The notes: generated by a model not told the origin, from the letters alone. DNA of 64,000 nucleotides from Palsa-295 sp963781105 (GCA_963781105.1 CAWAED010000020.1:248001-312000), one strand, 5' to 3'. Positions 8,786 through 18,844 are shown, counted from the stretch's first letter. Numbers and translations: made by a program.

Positions 8786-9976
8786 TTAGCGCGATCCGTC
8801 GAGAGCGGGTTGGTTGCTCGCGGAACTCTGTAGGATCATGCGGACGGGTTCGCGAATGACGAGTTCGGGAGAGAAGTTGCGCATGCGTTCGAGCAGCGCG
8901 GGTGTGACTTCCTGACCACGGGCGATTAGAAGCAGACCCTTGGAAGATTTCAAATCTTCACCGAAGACCATGCCGACCGCAACCTCGCGGACGGAGAGCT
9001 CCAACATCTGAATTTTCTCCTGAGCACTGCCGCGCATTGCGGCAAGGGCTTCGAGAATCTCCGGGTCATACCAGCCTTTGCGTCCGCGCATGATGGCGAA
9101 GGGATGATCGGAATGGGCTTCGCCGGAATCGAGTAGATCAAAATCGAGCGCGACTTTCAGAGCGCGAGCGCCCCAGGGAATTTCTTCGTCGAGTTGAGCG
9201 TCGGAGCGCTTCTTGCCCTCGGCGTAGTGGCGCGTATGCTGGCGCAGAATTTCCCGGACAGACTCAATGCGCGGGATGTGAGAGAGGCATTTTTCGGCGA
9301 CCGTGTGCATGCGCTTGATCATTTCGTGTTCGGAGTCGTCGAGAACGTCACCGCGATACAGCTTGTCCAACGTGACGGGTGGGAGGGTGACGCAGCCGAT
9401 CTGGGAGAGCATAGCGGCTACCTCGACAGGCCATTGCTCGCGAATCTTGAAGTGCGCCATGAGCTGATCCACGCAGTGACGGATCCGTGTGGCACGTCCG
9501 AAAGCGGTGGGATTGGCCATGGAAAGAATATCAATGAGCGCTTTAATGCTGCCCCGCAGGGTTTCCTCCAACAAGATTTTTTCGGACGTGACGAGGCGGT
9601 ATTGTTCGACGCAAGCATCGAGGGCCTTGAGAAGGGTTTCAGTGGAACAGGACTTGGTGAGAAAACGGAAGATATTTCCTTCGTTGACGGCAGCGATCGC
9701 GGATTCCATATCGGCTTGGCCGGTGAGCAGCACGCGCACGGTGAGCGGCGCGACAGCGCGGATGTGCGCGAGCAGGCGTACACCATCCATTTGCGGCATG
9801 CGCTGATCGGACATCACCACCGCGAAGGACTCGCCGCCCTTGAGCATCTCCAACGCCCGCATTCCACCGTTCGCGGTCTGGACAATGTAGTGGCTGCGAA
9901 GCGTGCGGGTAAGGCCGTCGAGGACGTGCTGTTCGTCATCGACGCAGAGGATGCGAGGGCGCTCAGCGTTTCTCAT
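8786..9976 (-). CDS. Response regulator with degenerate HD-GYP output domain
   Basis: The 396-residue protein begins with a receiver domain (1-125, Asp57 in VMSDQRMPQMDG). An HD-GYP-like domain follows (about 145-300). Active HD-GYP enzymes hydrolyse cyclic di-GMP and have an LHDIGK motif; here the matching string is MLSQIGCVTLP, so the metal-binding His-Asp pair is gone although later His residues (KRMHT, RQHTRHY) remain. It is probably catalytically dead and may act as a binding protein. The chosen ATG at 9976 lies inside the end of the upstream HDOD gene (14-base overlap); a TTG at 9997 is an alternative. It is the last gene of a three-gene signalling operon. Confidence 0.8.
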   Translation of the reverse strand: MRNAERPRILCVDDEQHVLDGLTRTLRSHYIVQTANGGMRALEMLKGGESFAVVMSDQRMPQMDGVRLLAHIRAVAPLTVRVLLTGQADMESAIAAVNEGNIFRFLTKSCSTETLLKALDACVEQYRLVTSEKILLEETLRGSIKALIDILSMANPTAFGRATRIRHCVDQLMAHFKIREQWPVEVAAMLSQIGCVTLPPVTLDKLYRGDVLDDSEHEMIKRMHTVAEKCLSHIPRIESVREILRQHTRHYAEGKKRSDAQLDEEIPWGARALKVALDFDLLDSGEAHSDHPFAIMRGRKGWYDPEILEALAAMRGSAQEKIQMLELSVREVAVGMVFGEDLKSSKGLLLIARGQEVTPALLERMRNFSPELVIREPVRMILQSSASNQPALDGSR

Positions 9977-11189
9977 GGCAGACTCCCGAGAGCTCAAGGG
10001 CGGCAGCGTCGGCTGCGGCCAGCCACTCCGGAAGTTTTTCCTCTACATCGAGTTTCGCGACGATGTGGGGGTTCAGCGGAGGGTTGGGAACGGCAGTGTC
10101 TCCGGAATTGCGGGCGTCATGGTCGTGGGCGAGCCAATTGGCAAAATAAACGCACGCCAACACGTCCAATTTGTCGTGAGGCACGCGCTCGGGATGATGA
10201 TGGTGCGCCACCGCTTCGATGATTATGTACGGAATTCCCCACAGGCTGAGCAAGTAGGCTCCGACTTCTGCGTGAGAGATGCCCGTCATTTCCTCTTCGA
10301 TTTCGAATAGCGGACGCTGCTCCTGACGCGCGCGCTTCAGGGCGTTCGCGAAGTGACCGGGCATGGCTTCGGCGAGGACGAGTTTGCCGACGTCATGAAG
10401 GAGGCCGGCGATGGGAGCGGCGGCGGCAATGGCGACGTTGGCTGAAAGATCCTTGGCAATCCGGCCGGTCAGCTGCGAGTGAGACTGATGGGCTTCCAGC
10501 GAGAAATCGGTGATGGATTGGGCGGGATGAAAGACGCGAAAAACTTCGGCGGAAAGAACGAGATGCTGGAGAGTGGAGATACCGAGATAATTGATGGCGG
10601 TTTGAATATCGCTGACGTTGCGGACGAAGCCGAAGAAGGCAGAGTTCACGAGTTGGAGAATTTTGGCGGACATGGCTGTGTCGCGCTCGATGATCTGGGC
10701 GACCTGACGCGAGGAGGAGTCCGGATTTGCGAGAGTTTGTTGCAGTTCCAAGCACATCTTGGGGAGCGAAGGCAATTGCTGGATCGAGCCAACGAGGTTG
10801 GCGAGCATTTTGCTGTTGAGGACGTCGCTGAGACTGGTGGCGCGATCTACGGCGACCCGCAACGTGTCCTGGTCGCAGGGCTTCAGCAGAAATTGGTGGG
10901 CTACCGGAACGGCGTTGAAGGCCGCCTCCATGTCTGAGTAGCCGGAGAGAATGATGCGCAAGACGCTGGGATATTTTTCGCGGACGGTCTTGAGCAGGGC
11001 CGCACCATCGATTCCGGGCATGCGCATGTCCGAAATGATGACGTCGAAGGGGGCGGCGTCGAGCATCCCGAGCGCCGCCTGGCCGCCGGGGGCGAGGGCC
11101 ATTTCCCAGATCTGGCGTTGTGGGCGGAGCATGCGCTGCAGACCCTCCAGGATCTTGATTTCGTCGTCCACAAATAGAATTCGCTTCAC
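9963..11189 (-). CDS. Response regulator with HDOD domain
   Basis: The 408-residue protein has a receiver domain (1-120, Asp54 in IISDMRMPGIDG, Lys in LLKPCD) and an HDOD domain (about 135-340) with the start motif LPSLPKMCLELQQ and the central LLHDVGKLVLA. HDOD proteins are regulators related to HD phosphohydrolases. The start is a GTG at 11189 preceded by GGAGAGG at a workable distance; the open frame extends upstream without stop, but that part is frame-shifted kinase sequence. The gene overlaps both neighbours, indicating an operon with the hybrid kinase upstream. Confidence 0.85.
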   Translation of the reverse strand: MKRILFVDDEIKILEGLQRMLRPQRQIWEMALAPGGQAALGMLDAAPFDVIISDMRMPGIDGAALLKTVREKYPSVLRIILSGYSDMEAAFNAVPVAHQFLLKPCDQDTLRVAVDRATSLSDVLNSKMLANLVGSIQQLPSLPKMCLELQQTLANPDSSSRQVAQIIERDTAMSAKILQLVNSAFFGFVRNVSDIQTAINYLGISTLQHLVLSAEVFRVFHPAQSITDFSLEAHQSHSQLTGRIAKDLSANVAIAAAAPIAGLLHDVGKLVLAEAMPGHFANALKRARQEQRPLFEIEEEMTGISHAEVGAYLLSLWGIPYIIIEAVAHHHHPERVPHDKLDVLACVYFANWLAHDHDARNSGDTAVPNPPLNPHIVAKLDVEEKLPEWLAAADAAALELSGVCHEKR

Positions 11190-13329
11190 GTGACCACCAC
11201 CTCTCCAGTAGCGGGCACGCATTCGCCGGGAGGCGAACAAAAAAAGTGGTGCCTTCGCCCATTTTTGTTTCAAAAGAGAGAGTGCCGCCGTGTTTATCGA
11301 CGACAATCGCGCGTGCCAAAGCCAGACCCTGCCCCGAACCTTTTCCCACTTCCTTGGTCGTGAAAAACGGATCGAATACCTTGGCGCGAACGCGCTCGGG
11401 AATTCCGGTGCCGGTGTCTGCAACAGAAACGACGACGCTATCGCCATCTTGCCAAGTGCGCACAGTGATGCGGCCTTTTTCGCCGGACTTTTTGACGACG
11501 TCACCGATCGCGTGCGCGGCGTTGACGAACAAGTTGAGAAACACCTGGTTCAGGTCGCCCAGATGGCAGTGGATGGGAGGCAAAGCGCCCAGTTCGGTTC
11601 GCACATCGGCGACGTACTTGACCTCATTGCGCACAACGATCAAAGTGCTTTCGATGGCTTTATTGAGGTCGGCCGGAGTTTTTTCGGAGCTGCGATCCAC
11701 GTGCGCGAACTCTTTCATGGCGCGAACAATGGTGGCGACACGATTGATACCGTCCAGCATCTGTTCGAAGGACTTGGGAACTTCCGTGCAGAGGAAGTCC
11801 CACTCGATGTTTTGGCGGACGGCGTCCACCTCCTGCAACATGCCGGGTAGGAGTGTTCCGGTGGCGGCGTGTGCGCAGAATTCCTCGTACTTTGTAATCA
11901 ACTGCATGCTTTCGACGAACGAATTCTGGAGAAACCGAGTGTTATCGCCGATGAATTGAATAGGTGTATTGATTTCATGAGCGATGCCTGCTGCTAGTCC
12001 GCCCACCGCTTCCAATTTTTGCGCGTGGCGGAGTTCGACCTCCATCTGACGCTTTTCGGAGATGTCTTCAAAGCTGACCACGGCACCGGTGACGCGGGCG
12101 TATTCGAAGACCGGGATCGCAGAATAACTGACGGCAAAATGCGAGCCGTCTGCTTTCCAAAAATATTCCAGATCGGTGTGAAAACTCTTTCCGGACTTTA
12201 ACGTGCGGGTCAGGGGACATTCGAGCGATGGATAAGGCGTGCCGTCTGGACGAGTGTGGTGAAACAGAGTGTGCGCGTCCTTGCCAACTACGTCTTCGCG
12301 ATTGCATCCGAACATGCGGGCAGCGGCTTGGTTGATGAAACTAATTGCTCCGGCGATGTTGACCCCATAGATACCTTCCGATGTGGAGTCCAAAATGAGA
12401 GCCAGCTCTTTGCCGATTTTGGCGTGTTCTTCTTCGGCAAACTTACGGGCCATAAACTGGCCCATCTGGTTGGCGATGCTCATGAGGAACCTGATCAGCT
12501 CTTCGTCGGGCGCTTTCCTATCGTGGCTGAAGAATGCAATGACCCCCAAGCTTTTCTGAAATAAGCCTAGTGGAACAGCAAAGCCACACCGCAGGCCGGC
12601 GGAAATTGCAGCGCCGGTGCGAGTAAAGGAAGTGCTTTCGGTCACGTCGTCAATCTATTCCGGGGCGTGCGTCTCCCAAACGCGTCCCGGCAGACCTTCG
12701 CCACAGCGGAATTGCACCGTCTGGCTCAGCGCTTGGAATTGCAGAAACTTGCGTGACGATGCGGACCACGAACGGGCGTGGACGAGGCGGTTCGCAGCTG
12801 GATTGATCTGCCAGATTTCCCCTAGATCGAATTTCAGAGACTCGCAGAGGACGCGCAGGATGCCCTCGGAGGCTTCGGCGACGGTTTGGGATTCCGCCAG
12901 GGCCCGCGAAACGGCAAATTGCAAAGTGGTGTGCCGGCGGGCGGCGTGGCGCTCGAGCGCGTATAAGAGCACACGTTCGAACGCGGCCGCGTTCATGCGG
13001 TTCTTCACTGTATAGTCGTCGGCACCGGCGCGCACGGTTTCAAGCGCCTGAGCCTCGTCATGAACACTGCTGATGATAACCACGGGAAAATCTTTGGCCA
13101 TCGCGATAAGGTTTTGCAAACCGCTCATGCCGTCGGAATCTGAAACGGCAAGATCAGCCAGGAAGATGTCAAAGGATCTGGTCGCGGTTTCCTTGAAAGC
13201 ATCCGCGAAGGTCGGTACTGCATGAACATCGAATCGAGCTTTCCTGGCTCCGGCAAGCTTTTGGCGAATATCGGCCTCGTCGGCCGAGTCCGCGATGATC
13301 AGGAGAACTGTAAGAGCTGAAGGATCCAT
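11186..13329 (-). pseudogene. Hybrid receiver-GAF-PAS histidine kinase, disrupted
   Basis: Read from 13329, the gene encodes a receiver domain (about 1-125), then half of a GAF domain ending VWETHAPE, where an in-frame TAG stands at 12657-12655. The same frame continues directly as IDDVTESTSFTR and completes the GAF domain, followed by a PAS domain, a HisKA domain (GIAHEINTPIQF) and an HATPase domain ending TTFFVRLP. GAF domains of this type usually have Trp at the TAG position, so one base (12656) turns TGG into TAG. After FFVRLP the frame has no stop for about 800 bases; adding one base to the G run at 11228-11230 gives the tail GECVPATGEVVVT and a TGA that overlaps the next gene's GTG. The parts could still be made as two proteins (the second from GTG 12645). 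Confidence 0.75.
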
Positions 13330-13545
13330 GACGTTTGCGGCGATGACCTGATTTGAAACTGCCCGTTACGCGACTCTGGCCTTGGAGATTTTTACGGGTA
13401 ACGGGACGGACAGGCGCTTGCGCCGCAGTCCCTTATCGAGACAATCGTCCGTTCTGGCAGAAAGGTTTAGTGGGCGGAAAAAGGTGCACGCGCGATGGAA
13501 AAACAGATGTCTGACGGAGGAATTTGCAGGAGGTTGCCCGAAGCC
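13330..13545. other. Intergenic region before the signalling operon, with inverted repeats
   Basis: No gene is visible here. It holds an 8-bp inverted repeat CCCGTTAC (13362-13369) and GTAACGGG (13398-13405), and a GC hairpin GGCGC-TT-GCGCC (13413-13424). On the minus strand the hairpin follows the APC permease gene and could end that operon; the wider inverted repeat lies just upstream of the hybrid kinase start and could be a regulatory site. Neither is proven. Confidence 0.35.
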
Positions 13546-14904
13546 TTAGGCGTCGTCGGCGGGGATATCGAAATTGACCAGGTCGGCCTGGAAGCCGCGA
13601 GTTTTGATAGCGCCGTAGGCGATGCCGATGACCATCCAGATCGCGCCCAAGCGGAGGGCGGGGCCACTGAGATGGCTCCAGATGAAGGCGCAAATCAAGA
13701 AACCGAGGAGAGGCGAGATCAAGTTGAGAATATTTTTCTTTTCGGCGCGGAGATAGTAACGGACCAGAGCGGCTACGTTGACGCCCATGAACGCGAGGAG
13801 GGCGCCGAAGTTCAGGAGGTCCGCGCCCTGGTCGTAAGTGATGATAAAGGAACCTACCAGCGCGATTACGCCGACAAAGATGACATTGTTGCGCGGGACG
13901 TGGCTTTTGGGGTCCACAGCACCAAAAAACTTTTTGGGAATACCGTCGCTGCGACCCATGCCATAGAGCAAGCGCGCTGCTCCGAGTTGAGAGCCCATCC
14001 CCGAGCCGATGTTGGCGACCAGAATCGTGAAATTGATGAGCTGGAACAGAAAGTAGCCGCCGGCGGTCTGCGCGACGAGCGGAAAAGCGGAGGTGATTTT
14101 ATCAGCCGGGAAAGGCTGATCGCGCCAGACGAGCTGCGCGGCGTAGACCTCGAGTGAAGCGAGGACTCCGGTGATGAGGCAGACGAGAACGGTGGCAAGC
14201 ATGATGTTACGGCGAGGATTTTCGACCTCTTCGGAAAAGGTGGAGATGGCGTCAAACCCGATGTAGGTGAGGACAGCGACCGAGGTGCCGTGGAATACGC
14301 TTTTGAAGCTGAAGGTAGCCGGATTGTAAAAGGGGTGCGTGAAAAAGCCGGGGCCGTATTGATGCAGGCTCCAGAGAAAGCGAATGACGAAGGCGAAGAA
14401 GACGACGACAACGATGCTCATTCCGGCTGCCATGACGTCATTGATGCGAGCGGACGTCTTGATACCGCGGACATTGAGAAGGGTGAACGCGCCAGCGTAG
14501 AAAAACACCAGCGTCCAGTAGGGCAGGAACGGAAGAATATTCTGCGTGAGCTGGCTGCAGATAATGGTGCAGATGAGCGGGTTGAGGATGTAATCCATCA
14601 CGATGGCCCAGCCGGTGATGTAACCGAGAGCGGGCTTCAGTTCCTGGCCGACGTAGGTGTAGGCGGAGCCCGCAGAAGGATAGGCGCGCGCCATTTTGCC
14701 GTAGCTGACGGCAGTGAAAAGCATGGCGACCATGGCGATTAAGAGGGTGGTGACGACGTGACCGCGAGCGTCGTTGCTGATGACGCCGTAGATGCCCATC
14801 GGCGCGATGGGTTGGATGATGACGATGCCGATGATGATGAGGTCCCAGAGGCCGAGGACGCGGCTGAGTTTTACCGGGGATTGCGCGGTTTGGGCTGAAC
14901 TCAT
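13546..14904 (-). CDS. APC-family amino acid or amine permease
   Basis: The 452-residue protein has about twelve hydrophobic segments and the APC superfamily hallmarks: PIAPMGIYG in the first helix, GSAYTYVGQEL in the next region, GFDAISTFSEEVENPRRN in the middle and a GSGMGSQLGAARLLYGM motif in helix 8. Such permeases take up amino acids or polyamines with protons. Its ATG overlaps the stop of the SIS gene (ATGA), so it belongs to the GH2-SIS operon. That context suggests an import role linked to amino sugars or their peptides, but the substrate cannot be read from sequence. Confidence 0.85.
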   Translation of the reverse strand: MSSAQTAQSPVKLSRVLGLWDLIIIGIVIIQPIAPMGIYGVISNDARGHVVTTLLIAMVAMLFTAVSYGKMARAYPSAGSAYTYVGQELKPALGYITGWAIVMDYILNPLICTIICSQLTQNILPFLPYWTLVFFYAGAFTLLNVRGIKTSARINDVMAAGMSIVVVVFFAFVIRFLWSLHQYGPGFFTHPFYNPATFSFKSVFHGTSVAVLTYIGFDAISTFSEEVENPRRNIMLATVLVCLITGVLASLEVYAAQLVWRDQPFPADKITSAFPLVAQTAGGYFLFQLINFTILVANIGSGMGSQLGAARLLYGMGRSDGIPKKFFGAVDPKSHVPRNNVIFVGVIALVGSFIITYDQGADLLNFGALLAFMGVNVAALVRYYLRAEKKNILNLISPLLGFLICAFIWSHLSGPALRLGAIWMVIGIAYGAIKTRGFQADLVNFDIPADDA

Positions 14905-16049
14905 TCGGTGACGACAGCCTTGACTAGATTTCTGGGGCGGTCCACGTCGCAGCCGTTCAGGATGGCGAAGTGGTAAGCGAAAAGCTGGAGCGGAACTACC
15001 TCGAGAATCGGAAGGAGCAACTCCGGAGCCGGGGGGACGAATATGTGGCGATCGGCGAGAGGGAGGATTTCGCGATCGCCTTCAGTGGCGATGACGATGG
15101 ATTTTCCGCCGCGGCTTTTGATGTATTCGAGGACCAGTAGAGTTTTTTGATAGCGCAGGACGGAATCGGGATCGGAGGCGTCGCGGGTGGCCAGCACGAT
15201 GATTGGAAGCTTGTCGTCCACGAGGGCGTTGGGGCCGTGACGCAATTCACCGGCGGGTAGGCCTTCAGCCTGGACGTAGGAAATTTCCTTGAGCTTGAGC
15301 GCTCCTTCACGGGCGAGAGCGTAGTGGACACCGCGTCCCAGAAACAGAAACGCTCTGGCATGCTGAAATGCACGAGCGCAGCCGGCAGCCTGGGCGTCCC
15401 ACGCAGCGAGAGATTTTTCGATGGCCTTGGGAACTTCGGCGAGCGCATTCAAGTGCGCGCGCGTGACTTCGGAAGTCATGCGTCCGCGCTGCCTCGCGAG
15501 GAACAACGAGAATAGATAGAGGATGGTGAGCTGCGCGGTGAAACTCTTGGTGGCCGGAACGGCTTTCTCGACGCCAGCGCAAGTCTGAAGTTTGGCGCTG
15601 GCTTCGCGCGAGATAGTGGAATCTGCGACGTTGGAGATGGCGACGGTCTTGGCGCCGCGATTGAGCGCTTCGCGTTGCGCGGCGGTGGTGTCTGCAGTTT
15701 CGCCGGACTGGGTGATGACGACCACGATCGGGTTAGTGTCCGAGTGCGTGGAACGGTAGCAATACTCGCTGGCGTACTCGACGTCCACCGCGACGCCCGC
15801 GAGGTCTTCGATCATGATTTCGCCGGCGAGGCCGGCGTTACGGCTGGAGCCACTGGCGGCAATTATTATTTTCTTGAAGTCAAAAAGAGCTTTTTCGATG
15901 GGCCGCAGCGAATCGGGAAAAATGACGTCGCCGTGCACGTTCTGGCGGATGGTTTCACGGATGGCATGAGGCTGCTCGTAGATCTCGCTGAGCATGTGGT
16001 TCGCAAACGCACGCGGAGGGCTCGACGGAGTGGTCTGCTGATCGGACAT
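14901..16049 (-). CDS. GlmS-like SIS-domain sugar-phosphate isomerase/deaminase, no glutaminase domain
   Basis: The 382-residue protein has two SIS domains (about 55-180 and 225-365) equal to the isomerase half of glucosamine-6-phosphate synthase. The GlmS catalytic residues are kept: Glu in LKEIS, His in GELRHGP and Lys in the C-terminal PRNLVKAV. The N-terminal Cys glutaminase domain is absent, so it should work as a glucosamine-6-phosphate deaminase, giving fructose-6-phosphate and ammonia, as known for stand-alone enzymes of this type. The ATG at 16049 overlaps the GH2 stop (TAATG). The operon with an exo-glucosaminidase supports a catabolic role. Confidence 0.85.
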   Translation of the reverse strand: MSDQQTTPSSPPRAFANHMLSEIYEQPHAIRETIRQNVHGDVIFPDSLRPIEKALFDFKKIIIAASGSSRNAGLAGEIMIEDLAGVAVDVEYASEYCYRSTHSDTNPIVVVITQSGETADTTAAQREALNRGAKTVAISNVADSTISREASAKLQTCAGVEKAVPATKSFTAQLTILYLFSLFLARQRGRMTSEVTRAHLNALAEVPKAIEKSLAAWDAQAAGCARAFQHARAFLFLGRGVHYALAREGALKLKEISYVQAEGLPAGELRHGPNALVDDKLPIIVLATRDASDPDSVLRYQKTLLVLEYIKSRGGKSIVIATEGDREILPLADRHIFVPPAPELLLPILEVVPLQLFAYHFAILNGCDVDRPRNLVKAVVTE

Positions 16050-18844
16050 TAACGGCCGCCTCCGGTGGAAGCGGGTGGCAGACCTCTTCCCTCTTTCAGC
16101 GGGATCGTCGCAGGCGCGATATTCCATCCGGAAACGGTCAACTCAACACCACCGAAAACGGGAGTGGAGGGCAAATAACGGGCGGTTAGCTCGCGGGATT
16201 CACCCGGCATCAGTTCGATGTAATTATCGTCCCAGAACACCGGGAGAATTTCACCTGGTTGGCCAGACTTTCGAATCCCAAGACGAATTTGGAATGCGAG
16301 GTGGTCGCTCGTGTTCTTGAGCAGAACGTGCGCGACTGGGCCATCGGGGCCGGGTAGGAGGCTGCCGGTGGATTCGATGTTCGCTTCAGGAAGCGTTTGG
16401 AGGGCTGTGAGGTCTTCGTATGAAGAGACGGGGGTGAAGCGGTAAGTCGTCTTGGCCCATTCGTATGTATTCGGCTTGGAGGAGAGCCAATAGAAATTGC
16501 GGCTGACGATTTTTCCGTCGCTGGATTGCAGCTCGAGGGCTACGAAGTAGGCGGGAGACGCGGGATTGAAGGAGCCAGCAGGCAGCGTGAGAACTTTGCG
16601 GACGCCGTCGGCATCCACGTCGGTCTGAACTTGCGTTGCGAAGCGCTGCTGCAAGGAGACGTCGTAGAGTTTGGCCGTGACGGTGAGTCCGGAGGCTTTT
16701 TCGTAGCGGCTATTGACGACGGCGATGCTGTTGTCGTCGTAGGAATATTGCACGTGGAGAGGCTCGCAGGCCTTTTTTGTGCCGAAATAACCACCAGCGG
16801 GCTGCAGATAATAATCGAAGAGGTGCCAGATGGTGGAAGGCCAAGCGTTATTCAGCATCCACTGAATGATGCCGGTGGTTTGGTATTTGTTGTGCGAATA
16901 GGCTTCGAACATGGCTCGCTCGCCTTCGTAAGCCATGGTTTGAGATTTCAGCTCGTACGTGTCGAGATCCTTCGCGGGACCATAGATCGCATTCATCGCG
17001 CCATTGAAATGGCTGAGATCTTTGAAGCCTTCGGAGCCCGCGTGATAGTTCCAGTAAATGTCCTGCGGCCACATGTGGCCGGCGGGAATGAAATTTTTGA
17101 GGCAGCTTTGCAGCGGCACGGCCGGGCCGGGACTGGTTTCGGTGTTGAAACCGAATGCGCCGCCATATTTGTTGTTATTGGTCAGCCAGTAATCGGGCGG
17201 GACGTAGTCGTAGGGGCCGGTCATCTTCACACCGGATTGTCCTGTGACCGATGTGGGAGTGGCGGAAGCGGAAGAAATGTAAGGATTGGGCCAATCGGAT
17301 TCTTTCAGCACTTTGATGTAGGCGGATTCTACGTTGGCGGGCGGCGGATTATCGCTGCCATTGAGCCAAACGAGCATGCTGGGATGACTGCGCATGCGCA
17401 TGATCTGGGAGTGTAAGGAAGCCGTGGCGATTTCGAGATCGCCGGGTTGCCAATGCTTCCACTGCTCCCAATGATCGCAGCAGCACCAGCCGGCCATGAT
17501 CAGGACGCCTTGTTCATCCGCGAGATTGTAAAATTCCTCGGTTTCGAGTTTGCCTTCAAGGCGGATGGTATTGAGGTTCATGTCGCGCACGTAGCGGAAT
17601 TCGTTTTGCAGGCGGTCGAGGTCCTGGCGCAGAAGCATATCCGGCGACCAGCCGCCGCCACGAATTAGAATTTTGCGGCCGTTGATGTAGAACTGGCGCG
17701 CGCCATTGGAATTCAGTTCGGAAGTGATTTCGCGGATTCCGAATTTGACAGTTTGCGCGTCGGATTCCTCGTTGCCGACGGTGAAATGAATGGAAAGTTC
17801 GTGAAGGTCTTGCGGGCCCATCTGGTAGGGCCACCAGAGTTTGGGATTCTTGATTTGCAGCTGGGGATATTGATCCGAGAGAAAACGGACGGCTTTGGTT
17901 TCGTGCGGCTGCAGAGTGGTCGTCTGGCGGAAATTCACTTCATCAAACTTGCCTTCCAGGACACCGGTGACGGCATCGTCGGTAGCGTTGTGCAGTTCGA
18001 CTTCGACGGCGAGATTCGCTTGGTCGAGCAAGTTGGTGGGGAAGTGCGTCATCACCTGGGGGTAGCGAATGGCTACCGGGCCGCTGGCCTGCAGATACAC
18101 GGGACGCCATAGCCCCATATCTTTATCGGGAGGCGCGGGGTTCCAGTCCACCCAATTGATGCCGAGATCTTTTTCGGTTTGGGCGATGGTCTCGACGGCG
18201 AGCGTGTTGGTTTGATCGCGCTGGATGAAGGGCGTGATGTCGTATTCGTAGGTGCGATAAGCACCGGCGACGTCTTTTGCGGCGGCGATTTGGTGGCCGT
18301 TGAGCCAAATATTGGCGCGATTATTGATGCCGCCGAAATGCAGCCACACGTGGCGATCATGGAAATTTTCGGGCAGCTTGAATTCGGTACGATACCACCA
18401 GGAGCAGCGGAAGGGGCTGTCTTGGGGCATGGGCAGCAGCGAAAAATTCTTGCCGATGGGATAAGTAGTGCCGGGAATATCACGAAGATTCATCGCGTAG
18501 TAGGGATCGGGGTAGGTCTTGTCCGCCACGAGAGCCGCTACCACGGTGGAGGGGACGTCGGTAGAATGCCAGCCGTCGGTTTTGAAACCGGTGGCGGAAA
18601 TTTGATCGCCGGTTGCGGAGAACTGACAGGAGGATTGCAGGCGCCAGCCGGATTGCAGAGTGACCTTTGCGGCTGAATTATTTTCCGGATCGGCTGAGAC
18701 AGCGGCGGCGGAAATGGCCACGAGCACGGCGACGACGAGGGCGGCGCAAAGGCAGGAACTAAGAACCGGTCTGGAATTGGAATTCTTGCCGAGTTTGCTA
18801 TGCAGGCGCACGAACAGCCTCCCGGGTCGGCGAATGCCAGGCAA
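16049..18844 (-). CDS. Exported GH2 exo-beta-D-glucosaminidase-like glycosidase
   Basis: The 931-residue protein starts with a signal peptide (hydrophobic stretch about 32-50, cleavage near AVSA). It has the GH2 order: jelly-roll sugar-binding domain (about 60-260), immunoglobulin-like domain, TIM barrel (about 385-700) and C-terminal beta domains. The acid/base site reads WLNGSDNPP with Asp498 instead of the Asn-Glu of beta-galactosidases, and the nucleophile is Glu569 in GFNTETSPG. An acidic Asp in a GSD motif is typical of the exo-glucosaminidase subgroup (CsxA type), which removes glucosamine from chitosan oligomers. The coupled GlmS-like gene fits this substrate. A beta-mannosidase-like activity is the main alternative. 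Confidence 0.8.
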   Translation of the reverse strand: MPGIRRPGRLFVRLHSKLGKNSNSRPVLSSCLCAALVVAVLVAISAAAVSADPENNSAAKVTLQSGWRLQSSCQFSATGDQISATGFKTDGWHSTDVPSTVVAALVADKTYPDPYYAMNLRDIPGTTYPIGKNFSLLPMPQDSPFRCSWWYRTEFKLPENFHDRHVWLHFGGINNRANIWLNGHQIAAAKDVAGAYRTYEYDITPFIQRDQTNTLAVETIAQTEKDLGINWVDWNPAPPDKDMGLWRPVYLQASGPVAIRYPQVMTHFPTNLLDQANLAVEVELHNATDDAVTGVLEGKFDEVNFRQTTTLQPHETKAVRFLSDQYPQLQIKNPKLWWPYQMGPQDLHELSIHFTVGNEESDAQTVKFGIREITSELNSNGARQFYINGRKILIRGGGWSPDMLLRQDLDRLQNEFRYVRDMNLNTIRLEGKLETEEFYNLADEQGVLIMAGWCCCDHWEQWKHWQPGDLEIATASLHSQIMRMRSHPSMLVWLNGSDNPPPANVESAYIKVLKESDWPNPYISSASATPTSVTGQSGVKMTGPYDYVPPDYWLTNNNKYGGAFGFNTETSPGPAVPLQSCLKNFIPAGHMWPQDIYWNYHAGSEGFKDLSHFNGAMNAIYGPAKDLDTYELKSQTMAYEGERAMFEAYSHNKYQTTGIIQWMLNNAWPSTIWHLFDYYLQPAGGYFGTKKACEPLHVQYSYDDNSIAVVNSRYEKASGLTVTAKLYDVSLQQRFATQVQTDVDADGVRKVLTLPAGSFNPASPAYFVALELQSSDGKIVSRNFYWLSSKPNTYEWAKTTYRFTPVSSYEDLTALQTLPEANIESTGSLLPGPDGPVAHVLLKNTSDHLAFQIRLGIRKSGQPGEILPVFWDDNYIELMPGESRELTARYLPSTPVFGGVELTVSGWNIAPATIPLKEGRGLPPASTGGGR

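Noticed and set aside
10393..11185. C-terminal extension of the hybrid kinase frame over the HDOD gene
   Set aside because: The sequence is the HDOD gene read out of frame; the extension has low-complexity Arg/His/Pro content and no domain.
11190..11504. N-terminal extension of the HDOD regulator
   Set aside because: It is the kinase C-terminus in another frame; the receiver starts at GTG 11189.
13330..13545. Possible riboswitch in the spacer upstream of the signalling operon
   Set aside because: The hairpins do not match the conserved core of a cyclic di-GMP or other riboswitch that I know.
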